Positions 32,530 through 45,000 of a stretch of 64,000 bases of DNA are shown here, piece by piece. Position numbers and translations under genes: made by a program. The first letter of the stretch is position 1; every line of letters starts with the position of its first letter. The stretch is from Pelecanus crispus (Eukaryota; Chordata; Aves; Pelecaniformes; Pelecanidae). The stretch lies in the NCBI RefSeq assembly GCF_030463565.1, contig NC_134649.1, forward strand, positions 37,783,044 through 37,847,043, read 5' to 3'. The notes beneath the pieces are model-generated. The model was given only the letters and a program-made list of their open reading frames with translations. It was not told where the DNA came from and ran no database searches.

Positions 32530-32790
32530 GATCTAAGGATTAAAAAGAAAACCTTTAGTAGAAATGGAAAACAGGGAGGCAACCAAACAAGAATATTCAG
32601 TCAGTTAAGGCTTGCAGGGAAAAGATAAGGGCAGCAAAAATGCAGAATGAGTTAATTATAGCCAAAGGGATTAAGGAGAATAAGAGGCCTTTTACAAATA
32701 TATCAGGGGAAACAGAAGCACTAGGTAGAAGGTGGGTCTGTTAATAATAGGTCAGAGTAGGGAAGGAAAATAATGAAACAAGGGGACAAA
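32530..32790 (+). mobile_element. Diverged CR1/L2-like LINE remnant (internal part)
   Basis: The sequence resembles the segment between endonuclease and reverse transcriptase of old amniote CR1-type LINEs: a Lys-rich stretch, then a broken frame reading like IKENKRPFTNISGET, followed by a GTGGGTCTGTTAATAAT-like block. It is interrupted by stops and lacks both element ends. The match is by recall of consensus character, so the family name is uncertain. Confidence 0.4.
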
Positions 32791-35700
32791 TCATGCCAAC
32801 AGCAGTGTGGGCATCTTCCTGTTACCAGCTGGTCCGAGACCTCCAAGCCAGCATGACGGGTCCATTGACTGAGATTGGTTTCAGCCCAGAGACTCCCCAT
32901 CCACAAGGACGGATCTGAGCTGCCATCACAGTAGGACTGGGTATGGAAAGGTGCCATGAGTCTCCCCATGCAGTGCCTGACACCTTCTCTGAAGAAATCA
33001 ATATATTTTCAGTGATTTAGTTGCCTCAGCCTGGCTTTTTTGTGGTGTAGGAGGCTGGAGAAAGAACATACACCAAGGTTAGGCCACATACGTGGTGCAA
33101 TGGCCTTGGAGGAAGACCTGGTCAAAACACACCAGTGGGTGACAGACTAACTGACCAACTAACTATGGGCTTCTCATCAACTCTTGTATAGCCTTGGCTC
33201 AGCTATTTCCTCTCTGTCGGCCTCGCTTACCCCCCCTGAAAGCAAGAAGAATAAACCCCAGTAAATCCCTTGGGGCTGGAAGCAGGGATTGGCAAGTATT
33301 AGGACTTTGCAAAACTTGCATCTCTCTGATTTGTGATCCAAATTCTCACCTCCTAAGAAATTTTGTGCAAGAATTTTAAATATTTAAGATATGTGCACGT
33401 TCCTGCTGTCAGGATTTTGGCTTTCTCCCTCTCCAGAAATAAAGATTGGCTCTAAATCCCAGGTTTCCCTCTCAGTTCTTGTAAAAACAAGAGGCTCAGT
33501 CAGGAAAATTACAGACTATTTCTGTTTTCTCAAAGTCAAAAAAGAACCGTCAGGAGATAGAAACTAGCTCTTTCACAGGAGGAAACCCATCGCTCTCCTG
33601 CCTGCCTGTAGGCACGTTTTGCATACTGGAAGCTTTCCTTGAACAAGACCCCTCAGGCACCCTCCAGCCCCCATCTGCCAGGGAGTCACACAGTGAGACA
33701 AAGGGCCACTCCTTTGTCCGAGGAGACAAGGTGCCAACCTGCCTGTCTCTGTTTACCAAAGGGAGGGATGTTAGCAGGGTGAGAATGGGGGGCTGGGACC
33801 ATTGCTGGGGCGGGGGCCATTTGTCCTCTATTCCCGGCTCTCAGGCGCTTTCCCCTCCCTGCTGATTTTCCTGTCTTGCCAGCCTGGCTTTTTGAAATGT
33901 TTTAGATAGTTATTTAGGAGGCTGCTGATTAAAAAAAAAAAAAAACAAAGGCTCTACTTCTGCAAGGAAAACCAGGGAATGGCCTCATAGCCCAAACTGC
34001 TGTGAGCTAATTCCCTACAGCTCCATCCACCAAAGATACAGGGTGCTTTGACCCATGGATAACCCCATGGTAAGGTAGATGCACACACACACAACCCATA
34101 CCTTGTCCTTTTCTCTGTGCTTGCCTTTTCCTGCATCCCTACCTTGCATCCCTACCTGGTCTCCTACAGAAAGCAGACACCGAGGAGATGCTTGGGGCTG
34201 AGTCCTAGGACAGACCTGGCAGTCACATCACTAACAGCCACGTCAATAGACACTGGTTTGGGGATGACTGCTGACAACTCACTGACAGTTTTCACGAGCA
34301 TGATTTTCTACCAAGATGTATCCCTGCATGGGGGTGATCCAGAATAGTTTTGATCAGACAGGGAGGTGGAAGAAAGCCCTGCACTCACAGACACTTTCAC
34401 CTAGAGTGCATTCCTCTGTATACCTACTGCTCATCCATGACAGCAGCATGCTCCCCGCCAACCACACGTTTGCACATTTAACCACGTCACAAATGGACAA
34501 ATCCAGTCAGCAGAATGCATGGGACACCAACTCTGGAGCCCTTCCTTCCATGCTCATCCTACTTACCTTGGAGACCACACAAATGACAAAACCCACTGTT
34601 GACCTCCCTCTCCTTTTGCCTATGTTGCACATTACAGGGTGAAGTCAGTGTGCTCTGTTTCCCTGCTGTCTCTTTGCACTTTCAACCCAAGTATGTAAAA
34701 CTGCACAAGGAAGGAGAGGTTAAAATAACAGCACTCCATAATAAAAGACAGGTAATATACTGTCCTTCATAGATCTTCCCCTTACACCGCTGGTTCTTTT
34801 AACAGCATGATCTCTGTTGGGTGTAACATTAGAGGGAGTCTTCAGGAAGATGCTGAGCAGCAGATTAGATGACCTATAATAAATAAAAATATATGCCATT
34901 GTTTTGTATTGTACCCTCAAGCTGAGGGATGACACACAGGTGATGCTGAGTGTTGCTTTCTATAGGCAGGTATACATATGTTGTCCTATTTCTTGCTATA
35001 TCTGCCCAGCAGTATTACGACAGGAGCCCTCATGCTTCCTCTGTGCACTCGGGCTCAAACAGGAGCAGCAGGATTGCAAGAACAGTGCTGCTTCCGCGAG
35101 TCAGCCCCTCCTGGAGCAGGGACAGAGTTCACTGGCTCTCCCGACTCACCAGCCTGTTCCTCCCCTGCACGGAGGCTTGCTGCAGTAGACCTAACCTGCC
35201 CTTTATTTTTCTTCTCCTTCTCAGCATCCCTCCTGTGTCTCCCAGCTGGCCAGGAGACCGTTTGTAAAATCCAGCCAGGAGGAGAAGTGATGTGCGGGGA
35301 GGGAAAAAAAGGAGGTAGAGCCCAAGCCAAGAAGCATCAGCACCGAAAGCAGCAGCCGTGGCGGAAGGCAGTGCTTTGAATGATCTCATGAATCAGCCAC
35401 GACATTATCTACAGTGAAATGCCCGGGAAGGGGTTTCCCATGTCCTACCCTGACCTGGAAGGTTGAATCCACAGGGGCCTGAAGGGCATTTTGATTGCCA
35501 AAGACAAAGGCTAAATCAGAAGGAAATGATATTTTATTTAACCTCTGCATCAGGATGAGGGCCTGAGGGGAGGGTAGAGGCAGGGGGGTGGTGACAGAGG
35601 CGTGGGGATAATACAGGGGATTCAGAACAGATAACTCAGTAACATATGGCCTTTCACTAAAGCAGCATGTCCCACTGAAAAGCCAATTTCCCTCGGCATG

Positions 35701-37704
35701 CTGTCAGTCGCTGCCGGGGGAGGGCAGAGCCCTGCACGCAGCCCAGCCTGCTCTGTGAGGGCTGTGCTCTGCCATTCTAACGTGCTGTTCAGTGCCAATA
35801 TGGAATTTCCTTTCGGGAAAGGGCTGCAATAATTGTCTCTCCTATTTACACAGCGCTTTCCAGACAATGTGCCAGAGGCTGGAGCCCTTATACAGGCAAA
35901 GCTCCCAGCGACACCCTGACTTGGCTTGAAAATCAGCTAAGGCTCTGAGTACTCAGCATGGTGTAGGATCAGGCTGCAGGACTGCAAACCTGTTGGTGCA
36001 GGGACCAGCTCTCCTGTAGGTGCCCCATTCCCAAAAATATGCCTGGTGGCCATAAAGGAAATAAACATCAAAAGGGGTTTGGAGTGGTGGTGTGGGGTGG
36101 GCTTGCCTCCTTGTTTACACGGCATTAGAGCTACAAAGGCTTTAAATGCTTTCCTGACATGACATTCCTGTAGGAAGTTGCTGTAGATGTCCTGAGGACC
36201 TAGGTGATCTGGTGGGTGGGTGGGGAAGGGCTATCTAGCAGGGAGGGACTGGGAGGGAAGGCAGGGGAATGCAACAGTGCCTCTAAGGGAAGGTGGGGCC
36301 CATACCACCCTGGGTGGTGGGCTTTATGCAATAACGCCCCAGAGGAGGGGTGGGGGCCGTAGCTGGGTGGTACAACCTGTGGTGCCGGCAAGGTGAGGCC
36401 TGGGTGGTGGAGTCCATTCTGGTCTTCCTCTGATGAGTCTGAGAGCCCTGCTCTCACCGCAGGGAAGATAACATGCATATCTGAACATCTCCAATTCTTC
36501 TGTGAAGCTCAGCCTTTCCACGACCATTCTCTCTCAGTTTTTAGCTAACCCAGAGACACAAATAGGGTGGATCAGAGAACCAGAGGTGTGAGAAATGGCA
36601 GAGACCTTCACTCCAGATCATTTCCTCTGGTATTTCATCAGACCAAGTAGGCATACAATGGTACTTTTATCACTTCCTTTGGGAGGTAGTTTCCATACCT
36701 CCTATGCACCCAGGAACAGGTTGTATTTTGCCAAATTTCTGTTTCACTGCAAGTAGAAAATAGTCATGGATGTCAATGTGAATTTTTACAAGTGCAAAGG
36801 ACTTAAACGTGACACCCCCTCCCGTCTTCCCACAGTACCAAAATATCACACGTCAAAGATCCTCCTGCTGAGAGCTGAATTCCCCCTTCACGCAAAGTTC
36901 AAGGACTGAGGCTTGTTCCAAGTGTTTCTATTTCAGACTCTTGGTCTTTGACCAAATCATCGCATTTCAGGCTTGTGCTGAAGACCTGAGGACCATATTT
37001 GTTTGTACTCCCTTTGCACTTAGGGGCCCAGCCGCAGCCCCCTGTACTAGGAGATGTACAAAGGCAAATAAAACCTCAGCCTGTCCTAAGCACGTTCCCC
37101 CAGATACGTGTTTCCTTAGAGGTCCTGGATACTTGGGGGCAGGTCATGCACACACCAGTTCTCCAGCTCTGCTGTGCAGGCAGCCTACAGCACAAATTGA
37201 TCTGTGGGGAGCATGACCCAAAGTGTCAAAACAGGGCCTTTAACATTTTCCACTGCCACCAAACCTGTTTGACTGAATTGCAGGTTAAAAAGGCATTGTG
37301 TCTATAATTGTTGGGCTTTAGAGAGCATGTCTTTTCCTTTAATGAAATACCTTGCTCATTCCATTCGAAAAGGAACCAAAGACTTCTCAGGTTTATGATA
37401 AAGTTGTAAAAACTTTATTTACCCCATATTTCCTGCTGGGTTATTTACGAGGCATTTTGTCAGCTCTCATAAAACTGCCTAGTAAAATATATTTTCTTAC
37501 AAAAAAAATAAAATCATTTGTGCGGAACATCTTGAGAGCAGCGAGGACAGAGTTAATGGGATACACACACGTTCCGACCCTGGGAGAAAACAAAACAGAA
37601 CGAAAGCCAGGCATTGTTGTGCTGCATTAGTTAATAATAGCTTTAGAGCTAAAATCCTGCTCCCACTGATGTTACTGGAAGTTGGTCCTTAATATAAAAT
37701 AATC

Positions 37705-38417
37705 AGAGAACCAGCTGCCATGAATTGCAGAGCCCCAAAATGAACCTGAAATGCATCAAAGCACCCAGAAAACACACTTCTCCCATTGGGATTTCACAAG
37801 AAACACCAGCTCAAGAACTTTTTCTTTAAAATATGGTGGCTTAGATTTATATAACTGGGGGATGGATGCAAATTGTCACTCAGAGCTGGAACCCAAGGCT
37901 GGTTGATTGTTAATACAATAACTTTTACCTAGTTAAGGGTCAAGATGCAAGAAATGAAGCTCCTTGATGCAAACCTAGAGGAAATCCCGTTTTGGTAGTT
38001 GCTGTCGAATAAATAGCCTGGGCACAGGAAAAGCTCGACCCACCCACTCCAGGTGCAGCTGGGGTATATTTGCCTCTCTTGGAGCACAACTTTTCATTTT
38101 TGTGTCACATGTTTGCATCTGCTCAGTTCTCTGTGGTCTAAACTTTTGCTTTTTTTCCCAGCAGCGCTTATGTTCCCTAATCCCAGTGGGAACCTTGAAG
38201 CACTAAGTTTGTTGTGCAGCATTACCCCTAACACCCTTCATTTCAACCCTTGCAGCTTCACTCCAGTCATGCTTACCACTTGCAGATAAGCGGGACACAG
38301 GTAAAAAGTCCTTTCCATGTGGCCGGGGTGGCCTGGCTCGCTCAGGAGCTCAGCAAAGGTATTCTAGCTTGGAGGCACCAGGAATATAAAGGAAGCAAGA
38401 AAACAATGAATAAAAGA

Positions 38418-38457
<40 letters not shown>

Positions 38458-38467
38458 AGAGAACCAG
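37705..38467 (+). mobile_element. Possible retroposed insertion with poly(A) tail and 10-bp direct repeats
   Basis: AGAGAACCAG occurs at 37705-37714 and again at 38458-38467. The second copy comes just after a run of 37 A (38419-38455), which is itself preceded by AATAAA (38409-38414). This is the layout of a retroposed copy with target-site duplication. Against this, the 700-nt body has no frame I recognise and retropseudogenes are scarce in birds. A plain A-rich microsatellite and a chance 10-mer match remain possible. Confidence 0.25.
38419..38455 (+). repeat. A37 homopolymer
   Basis: Thirty-seven consecutive A residues make this the longest single-base run I see in the window. Confidence 0.95.
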
Positions 38468-41433
38468 GGAGGGCTGTTTTTAAAACAACAAGAGCTAGAT
38501 GCTGGGAAGCGGTCAAAGGTCTTTTGTTCTGTGGCTGTACAGCACTTAGCACAACACAACCCCAAATTACAGCTGAGCTCCTTGCTCCTGCTGCTGTGCA
38601 AAAGTAAAGAAGCAGCAGCCGAGTACGGGAAACAGGCAAGGAGCCAGGTTTGCAAAGGTATTTAAGTGTGTAAAGACACAGGGGGATATTTATTTACGGA
38701 TGCTGGTAGAGGTCCTATTTCCTGCGGGAGCCAAGGGGCATTAGGCTCACAGCTCCAGCGCTTTATCAGTACCACCAAGTGTTATCTGTGTCTTTAGGTA
38801 CAGGTAGAGCTGGGTTTACCACTCCTCTCAATAAGACTTGTTTTTTTAAAAGCCAATCTTGTCATGGGGTTGCTCTCCTATGTGTCTGCAAAATGCCTTT
38901 TGCATTGCAAGGTCCTGCCTCAATCACACGACACATGACAGCATTTAGCAATATGACAGGTCCGTGCTGTTTTGGGCATACGCAGATCTTAGGATGTGCT
39001 TTCCTTTTGCACAGCTATGTTTCTCAAGGGAGGCAGGGGCGGTCAGGAGGTGTCTGGATGACCCTGGGGCCTGGAGCTGGCCATAAAGCCCCTCTCTCAG
39101 CCTGCTGTGGTGGAGGAGAAGAGGCGGGGAACTGCCGGCTAAGCTGAGCAGGGTGGCTCCCAGGAAAACATCAAGAGGGATGTACCAGACCTGAGCTTTA
39201 ACAAGCAGTGCAGGAACTGGCTGTGATTTCAACAGACAGTTTAACCAAACTGGACCAAACTTCCTCCAGCTCAGCCCTGCCAGAAATGTCTCATACAACA
39301 GAAAATATGCTCTACAACTGCTATATTCTCCCTAGGCTGAACTAAGGCCATTACACTAACCCAGGAAGCAAATTCAAATTGGACTCACCTGGAACATTCG
39401 TCAGTTGTCTAGAAATAAATGTACAGGAGCTCCAATGCAGGGAGTCTGGAGAGGAGAAATGTGTCTAAAGGCTCTCTGGATGTGACTCTGAGTGATGACT
39501 AGGTGGAGAAGGAAAGCCATTTCTACTCCAGATATCAAACAAGCTCTCAGGGAAATTCCTTCTACAGCTTAAGTCATTTAAAGAAAACACCTTTGCCTCC
39601 CAGTTTTCAAGAGGTTTTGGCATCCTTTACAAACCAGCAGTCAGTTGTTCCAGAATCAACAGTTTTGGCCAGTGACTGACAAGGAAGAGCTGCTTTGCCT
39701 CAGTGCACCACGGAGAAGCCAGCAGACGTGTGTGTGGCAGACACCTTATTTGCACTGGTGGGACTAATGCTTTTGACTCAGCTTGCGAAAGGTGAGCTGG
39801 CAGGATGTTAGCATACTGCACGCTTTGACAAACCCTTGGTGATGAGAGAGCTGCTGGCATCCAGAGCAATCTGGCCGAGGGGAAAAGTTTCTCCCTGTTC
39901 CACCTGACTGTTGACATTAAAGGGGCAAATTCCAAAATTAGAACTACAAAAAGCATCTCCCTGTGCTCCAGACAGGCATCAGAACATATGGTGCTTAAGC
40001 CTGAAAGCTGGCATGGGTGTTGTCCTTAGGAAGGGAAACATAAAAGGGGGCAGATAGTGGAGATGTGCAATAGACCACACTGAGGCCTCTGAAAAGCTGC
40101 CATTGATAGGAGTCCTTGTCAAATGACTCCAATCATACAAGCAGACGTGAGGCTCATAGCTGCCCTTTTCTTTCCTTCTTTGCAACAGGCTGTGTTATTT
40201 CTCTTCCCCACTGCCAACTGGCATCAGTGACCAACTTACTTGCACCAAACACAAAGATACCGGTTGTCTGAAGCCAAGCAGGACCCTCATCTAGGGAACA
40301 CTCTGGAGCTATTTAATAAAGTTTAGAGACTAGAGAAGCATCCAGGCTTTCCCACCATAGTAGGAGAAGATGAAATTCTTTAATTGTTTGTGTTTGAGTG
40401 AAACTCATATAAAAAGAGGATTTGCAATTCCGGGGAAGCTTTAAAGCTGAGTCTGACCTTAAGCTGTATTTCTGCACAGCATTGCACGCTCTCACACTGT
40501 GCTCCCAGCACCCACTCTGGGAACTCAGACCTTACTTGCATCCCTCTTACTTAGGCACATGGAGGGATTCAGGGAAGCAAGTTATTTTATCCTATAGTTA
40601 GTACAAGATCTTTTGGGGCCTGTGGTCCAGGCAACCTAAAAGAAGCTGTGCCTCTCATGGGCAGACAAACATGCAGATGCTCTACATCCCATTACAGCTC
40701 AATTCTCCAGTTATGTAGAAGTCACAAGGTGGTTTGGATCCCAGACTACTTCTCCCATTGGGTCCTCTCCCTAACCCCGATTTGAGCACATCTGCAACGT
40801 TTAACCTATTCTTCTCTCATTGTACTCCACACAGTCCTTATCACAGTGCTCAGGCTTTTCCAAAGAGCAGTGAAAGGAATAGACAAATCAAGTTTAGCAT
40901 GTGGATTTAGCTTTGAATGACAGAAATCTCATAGGACAAGCAATTTTCATAATTTTGTCCTCATTCAGGATTGAAGTTCTGTGAGCCTGGTAAGTTGGCT
41001 GCTGTTTGGACCTGAACAAGGTCCTACCTGCTTAAGATTCAACCCAAATTTGGAACTAGCAGTGACAACATGAGATCTAGGAATACATTCAGAGCAGCCA
41101 ACAGCCCAGATGCGTACTGGAGATAACAGGTGAAGGATCTGAATGTGAATTTCCTAAACCACAGACAAGCTCATTAATGCTGTAGTCAGCTTGTGTGGCA
41201 TCTTTCAATCTTGATAAAAACAAACTGGTTTTGGGTGGTGGTGTTTTTTGGTTTGGGGTTTGGTGTTGGGTTTTTTTGTTTTTTGTTTTTTGTTTTTTTT
41301 TTTTTTATTGATAGCTGAGGGGACCACTGGGGGCTGTTTTAATTTTTTAAATCTTTAAAATCCTTACAGGATGGGAACTCTGCCTTCCAGCCTTCTTCAC
41401 TTTACATTCATAAGTCACTCATAGAATTGACCA

Positions 41434-41564
41434 GCCTAGTTAGCTCAGTTGGTTAGAGCATGGTGCTAATAATGCCAAGGTCATGGGTTCAATCCCTGCT
41501 CACTGCAGTGGGGTTGAGCTAGGTGATCTTTCAAGGTCCCTTCCAACCCAAAGTATTCTATGAT
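41434..41564 (+). mobile_element. tRNA-Ile/CR1 chimeric SINE (TguSINE1-like)
   Basis: The 5' part is a tRNA-Ile(AAU)-derived head: A-box-like TAGCTCAGTTGG (41441-41452), anticodon-loop CTAATAA (about 41466-41472) and B box GGTTCAATCCC (41486-41496). The 3' part (41521-41564) is a CR1-type tail with GGTCCCTTCCAACCC, ending ATTCTATGAT. This head and tail combination is that of the zebra finch SINE moved by CR1 LINEs. Several tRNA positions have decayed (for example CG to CA in the B box), so it is an old, inactive copy and not a tRNA gene. Confidence 0.85.
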
Positions 41565-41810
41565 GAGATGCCTTTCCCTTACAGGCTCCATGAATTTTGG
41601 AGTCGTTCTAGGCCACAGCACAGGCTTGAAGATGAAACACCGAATGATTCCTTTGGCTCAAAAGATGGCAGGATGCTTTGGCCTCAAATGCCTTCTGGCA
41701 CTGACAAGGAGACCACGTAACCAAACTGACAGTAGAGGAAAAAAAGTCACCACAGGTTTGACTGGTTATCTCTTTTCCTCAAATTATCCTATTTTTACCT
41801 ACTGTATCTC
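41565..41810. other. Short spacer between SINE and LINE remnant, no gene
   Basis: Short chance open frames only. Confidence 0.5.
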
Positions 41811-42000
41811 TATGAGGAATAACTAAAGAGACTCGGGCATTTCAGTCTGGGAAGTAAACAAGTGAGAGAATATAACTGAGGTCTATAAACTGCTGAGTGG
41901 CACTGCCAAAGGTGAATCAGGAACAACTGTTGTACCACCTTTTCCGGCAGAGCAACTAGGGAAACTAGGAGGACTCAGAGTCAGAACAAACAAAAAGCAG
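41811..42000 (+). mobile_element. Diverged CR1-like LINE remnant (3' part)
   Basis: The stretch begins TATGAGGAATAACTAAAGAG and continues with blocks such as TTCAGTCTGGGAAG, GAGGTCTATAAACTG and GGTGAATCAGGAACAA. These resemble the 3' region of old amniote CR1-type elements (GAGGAACGACTAAAGAGACTGG-like). It is truncated and decayed with no coding capacity left. The SINE lies about 250 nt upstream in the same orientation. Confidence 0.45.
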
Positions 42001-45000
42001 CATCTGGGCAGTGTACGCTACAGCCTGGCCCCACTGAGTCTCTGTTTTGAAAAATAATCCTAACGAAGGCTACCAGCCTTGACGAGGCCAGGTTGAACAA
42101 GCACCAAATCTCTGCATGCTTAACTGAAGTGCAGGTCTGGTAATGACAAGGAACCTTTGTGAGAGGTTGCCTCAACTGCAGGGAAGGCAGATGCTTTCAG
42201 TCAACCCTAAAAAAATAATTTCAGCGTTTTTGTTTCCTGGAAGTGACGTACAAGTGGGTTGTGAGCCTTCCACCAATCCTGGATGGCAACAATATTTAGC
42301 AGTCAGAGCATGGCACAGGTTGGTTCAAATTCTCATGCTGCAATCCTGGTTTTACCCCTAGTTTATTAAATGGCATTAGAAAAAACATCTAAGGTCTTGG
42401 CATATGAAGGTCATCAAGCCAGCAACAGCCAGAGGCCTGTAGTCTAAAATTTGGCTCAACTTGTCAACTTCTAGATGAGAATGATAACCTTTGTCTGCTG
42501 ATATCTCAAGAGGATGGGACTTCACCTAACACTGCAGAGGTTTAGGGGTGCCCAAATATAAATTGTGCACATTTGAGTCAGACTGAATAGATTAAACCCC
42601 AGCTTTTCAGGGTAAGTTGGCAGAAGGCAGAACCATCTGCAAACTGAGAAATGCAAACAAGGAGGAAAAAAGTTCAGTTTTGCATTCTGAAAGAAAATGC
42701 AAATTTTTTTTTTTTTTTTTTTTTTAACTTGAGCTTTAGTGCCAGTCTTGCCTGATTCTACACCTTCTGGCACAGGAATTAAACCAATCTAATCTCAGTA
42801 ACTGGCTAAGGAATGCTTAGGCTTTCTGAAGTCCCGGCCCACTTGGTTAGCTGTATTTCTGAGACAGAGAAACAGCAATCTTTCTACTTTTAACATCAAT
42901 AACACCAGTTATTCTCCCAAAGAATTATTATCAACAATTCCTTTGCTATATTTACAAAGAAGCAGGGCTATTCTTAGAGAAAACACTAAAAAAGCCATTT
43001 TATTTAGCTTTCTTGGCAGTTATACAAAAATGTAAGGAATGTAGTCAGTTAAAAACATCAAATCCCCAGCACGAGCCCATAAGACCTTTCTAATGCATAT
43101 TTACAGTATAGAAGGCAACCACTTTCCTGTTTTGTAGAACAAACAGGGAACCTCTTTTCCTCCTAGCTGTTGTTGAAGACCAAACATTACGTTTGACACA
43201 GAATGCTGCTTTTAATGGTGTGGGTTGTAAAATTTAGTGCCTAGAAAATGGGACTTTATACTACAGCCTTCTTTTCCTAAAAAGGAATTGGAGGCAAATT
43301 TTACTGCTGGTTTTAGGAAAGTTCTGAATTGGCAGCCCAGGGTATCTAAATACTCCTTTAGCCACAGCTTGGTTTGCCATAGGGAACAGCAATGCTAACT
43401 TCTTCCATGCTGCTCCTTGCCGAGGCAAGGACATGCACCCCAGAGAGACAGGGGACTACCACTAGTGGGACTGGGGAAAAACACTGTGTTTCCATAGGGA
43501 CCCAGCTCAGTATGGGGACACTGGGATTTGGGAACACAAGCAGAGGACACCACTGTTTCCATACAGGCAACAGCACCTCAGTACTTTGCTCCAGCCTCTG
43601 AACACCATCAGGAAAAATCTCTGTCTTAGGGGTGTTATTACTGCTTAGGAAGGAGACTGTGTGGTGCATCCAGGTCACAGCTTTCCTGGTGACACTGAAA
43701 ACAAACAAACAAAAAAAGACATGGTTTCTTGCTCCAGGTTTAGGGGGGCGTCAATGGGTTCGGCTCTTACCTGGAGAAAAGGGACAATGCTACCAATGTT
43801 ACTTGCGTTGCACAAAGCCCCAAAGATTTCCAAATGGACATGACAATACATCCTTTAAAGACTAGTCTATTCCATGAGGAAATGAAGAAACTCAGTCTTT
43901 TGGGATTTTGTAAAATAACTGGTGTAGACAACATACTGCAAGAAACAATCCTCCGTAGGTAGGGATGCAGGTATTCAACTTCTCCCTCTTTTTCAGCTAT
44001 AACTCAAAAAACCCTCTATTTTTCTCTTAAGTTTGCCTGTGTTGGAGGCCTCCTGGTCTCCTGAGCCAGCTTGATATTAAAGACCTAGAAAGGCTCCAGA
44101 TCCCATTCTTCATACTTCAAATTATCTTAGGTCTCCCAGGTTAGAGGGAGACTGGAGTCATACTCCTCTGTCCCCCGACCTCTGAACCGTATCACTGATG
44201 CTATTCTGTTGCTAGCAAGACTGTTGTTTAAGATATGTTTTCAGTAGGTTCCTCCTGACCTTCCTCAGGGAGGTGATAAAACTGCCTTTGAAGCACTCTG
44301 CAAGTTTTTGTTTTCATAACCAATATTCATTACATTAATTGAATTTCTCCAGATTACTGAGTATTTCCCAATTTTTTTTCCTATCCTTATACAAGATAAT
44401 GACCAAAAAGGACGAAATCCTTCCTTGTCCTGCACTGAATCAGTGCTCCAAAACTGGAAATTAGATTGGCTTCCTTTGCCCAGATAGTGTTGGCCACAGC
44501 CCTGAGAGTTTCATCCTCCTCCCAACCAAGTGGGCAGCGTCCCTCTCGTTGGGCCATTCAAATGTGCCACAGCAGTGGGAAACAAATACGTCATGCAATT
44601 ATTTTGCAGCGCAACATGCCAGGGTCTGACAAATTAGCCCATTGCGACGCCCTGCCGCTCTGTTGGCATGTGCCACAAAGCAGCGGGAGAGCAGCTTGGC
44701 TCCTGCTACCCTGCCATGGCACAAGGCAATGCCAGGTCGGAACGAATCCTAAAATGGCCCATAATCACACTGCAGTGAAGGCTCAGGGCCTGGGGGAGTA
44801 ATCGCTCCTTGTGGCAAATGATGCAACCCCAACCAGGATTTCTATGGGCTTTTGTGATTTGTACCATAACCATATGCTTCTCTTTCTACTTCAGAGCGAT
44901 CAGAACTGAGCAAGCCCTCATCCGGAGAAAACCAGGCAAGAAAATGACTGCACTTGAAGAGAGTGAGAGGAAACGAGAGACTCGTTCAGGCCTTTGGCTC

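Larger units (their letters stand above)
32791..41433. other. Intergenic DNA, no gene recognised
   Basis: I see no gene. A poly(A)-tailed segment flanked by a 10-bp direct repeat (37705-38467) is listed separately. Other content is ordinary mixed-composition DNA with short chance open frames. Confidence 0.5.

Noticed and set aside
41434-41505. A functional tRNA-Ile gene
   Set aside because: The acceptor stem does not pair, several conserved positions are changed, and the sequence runs directly into a CR1-type tail, so it is a SINE.
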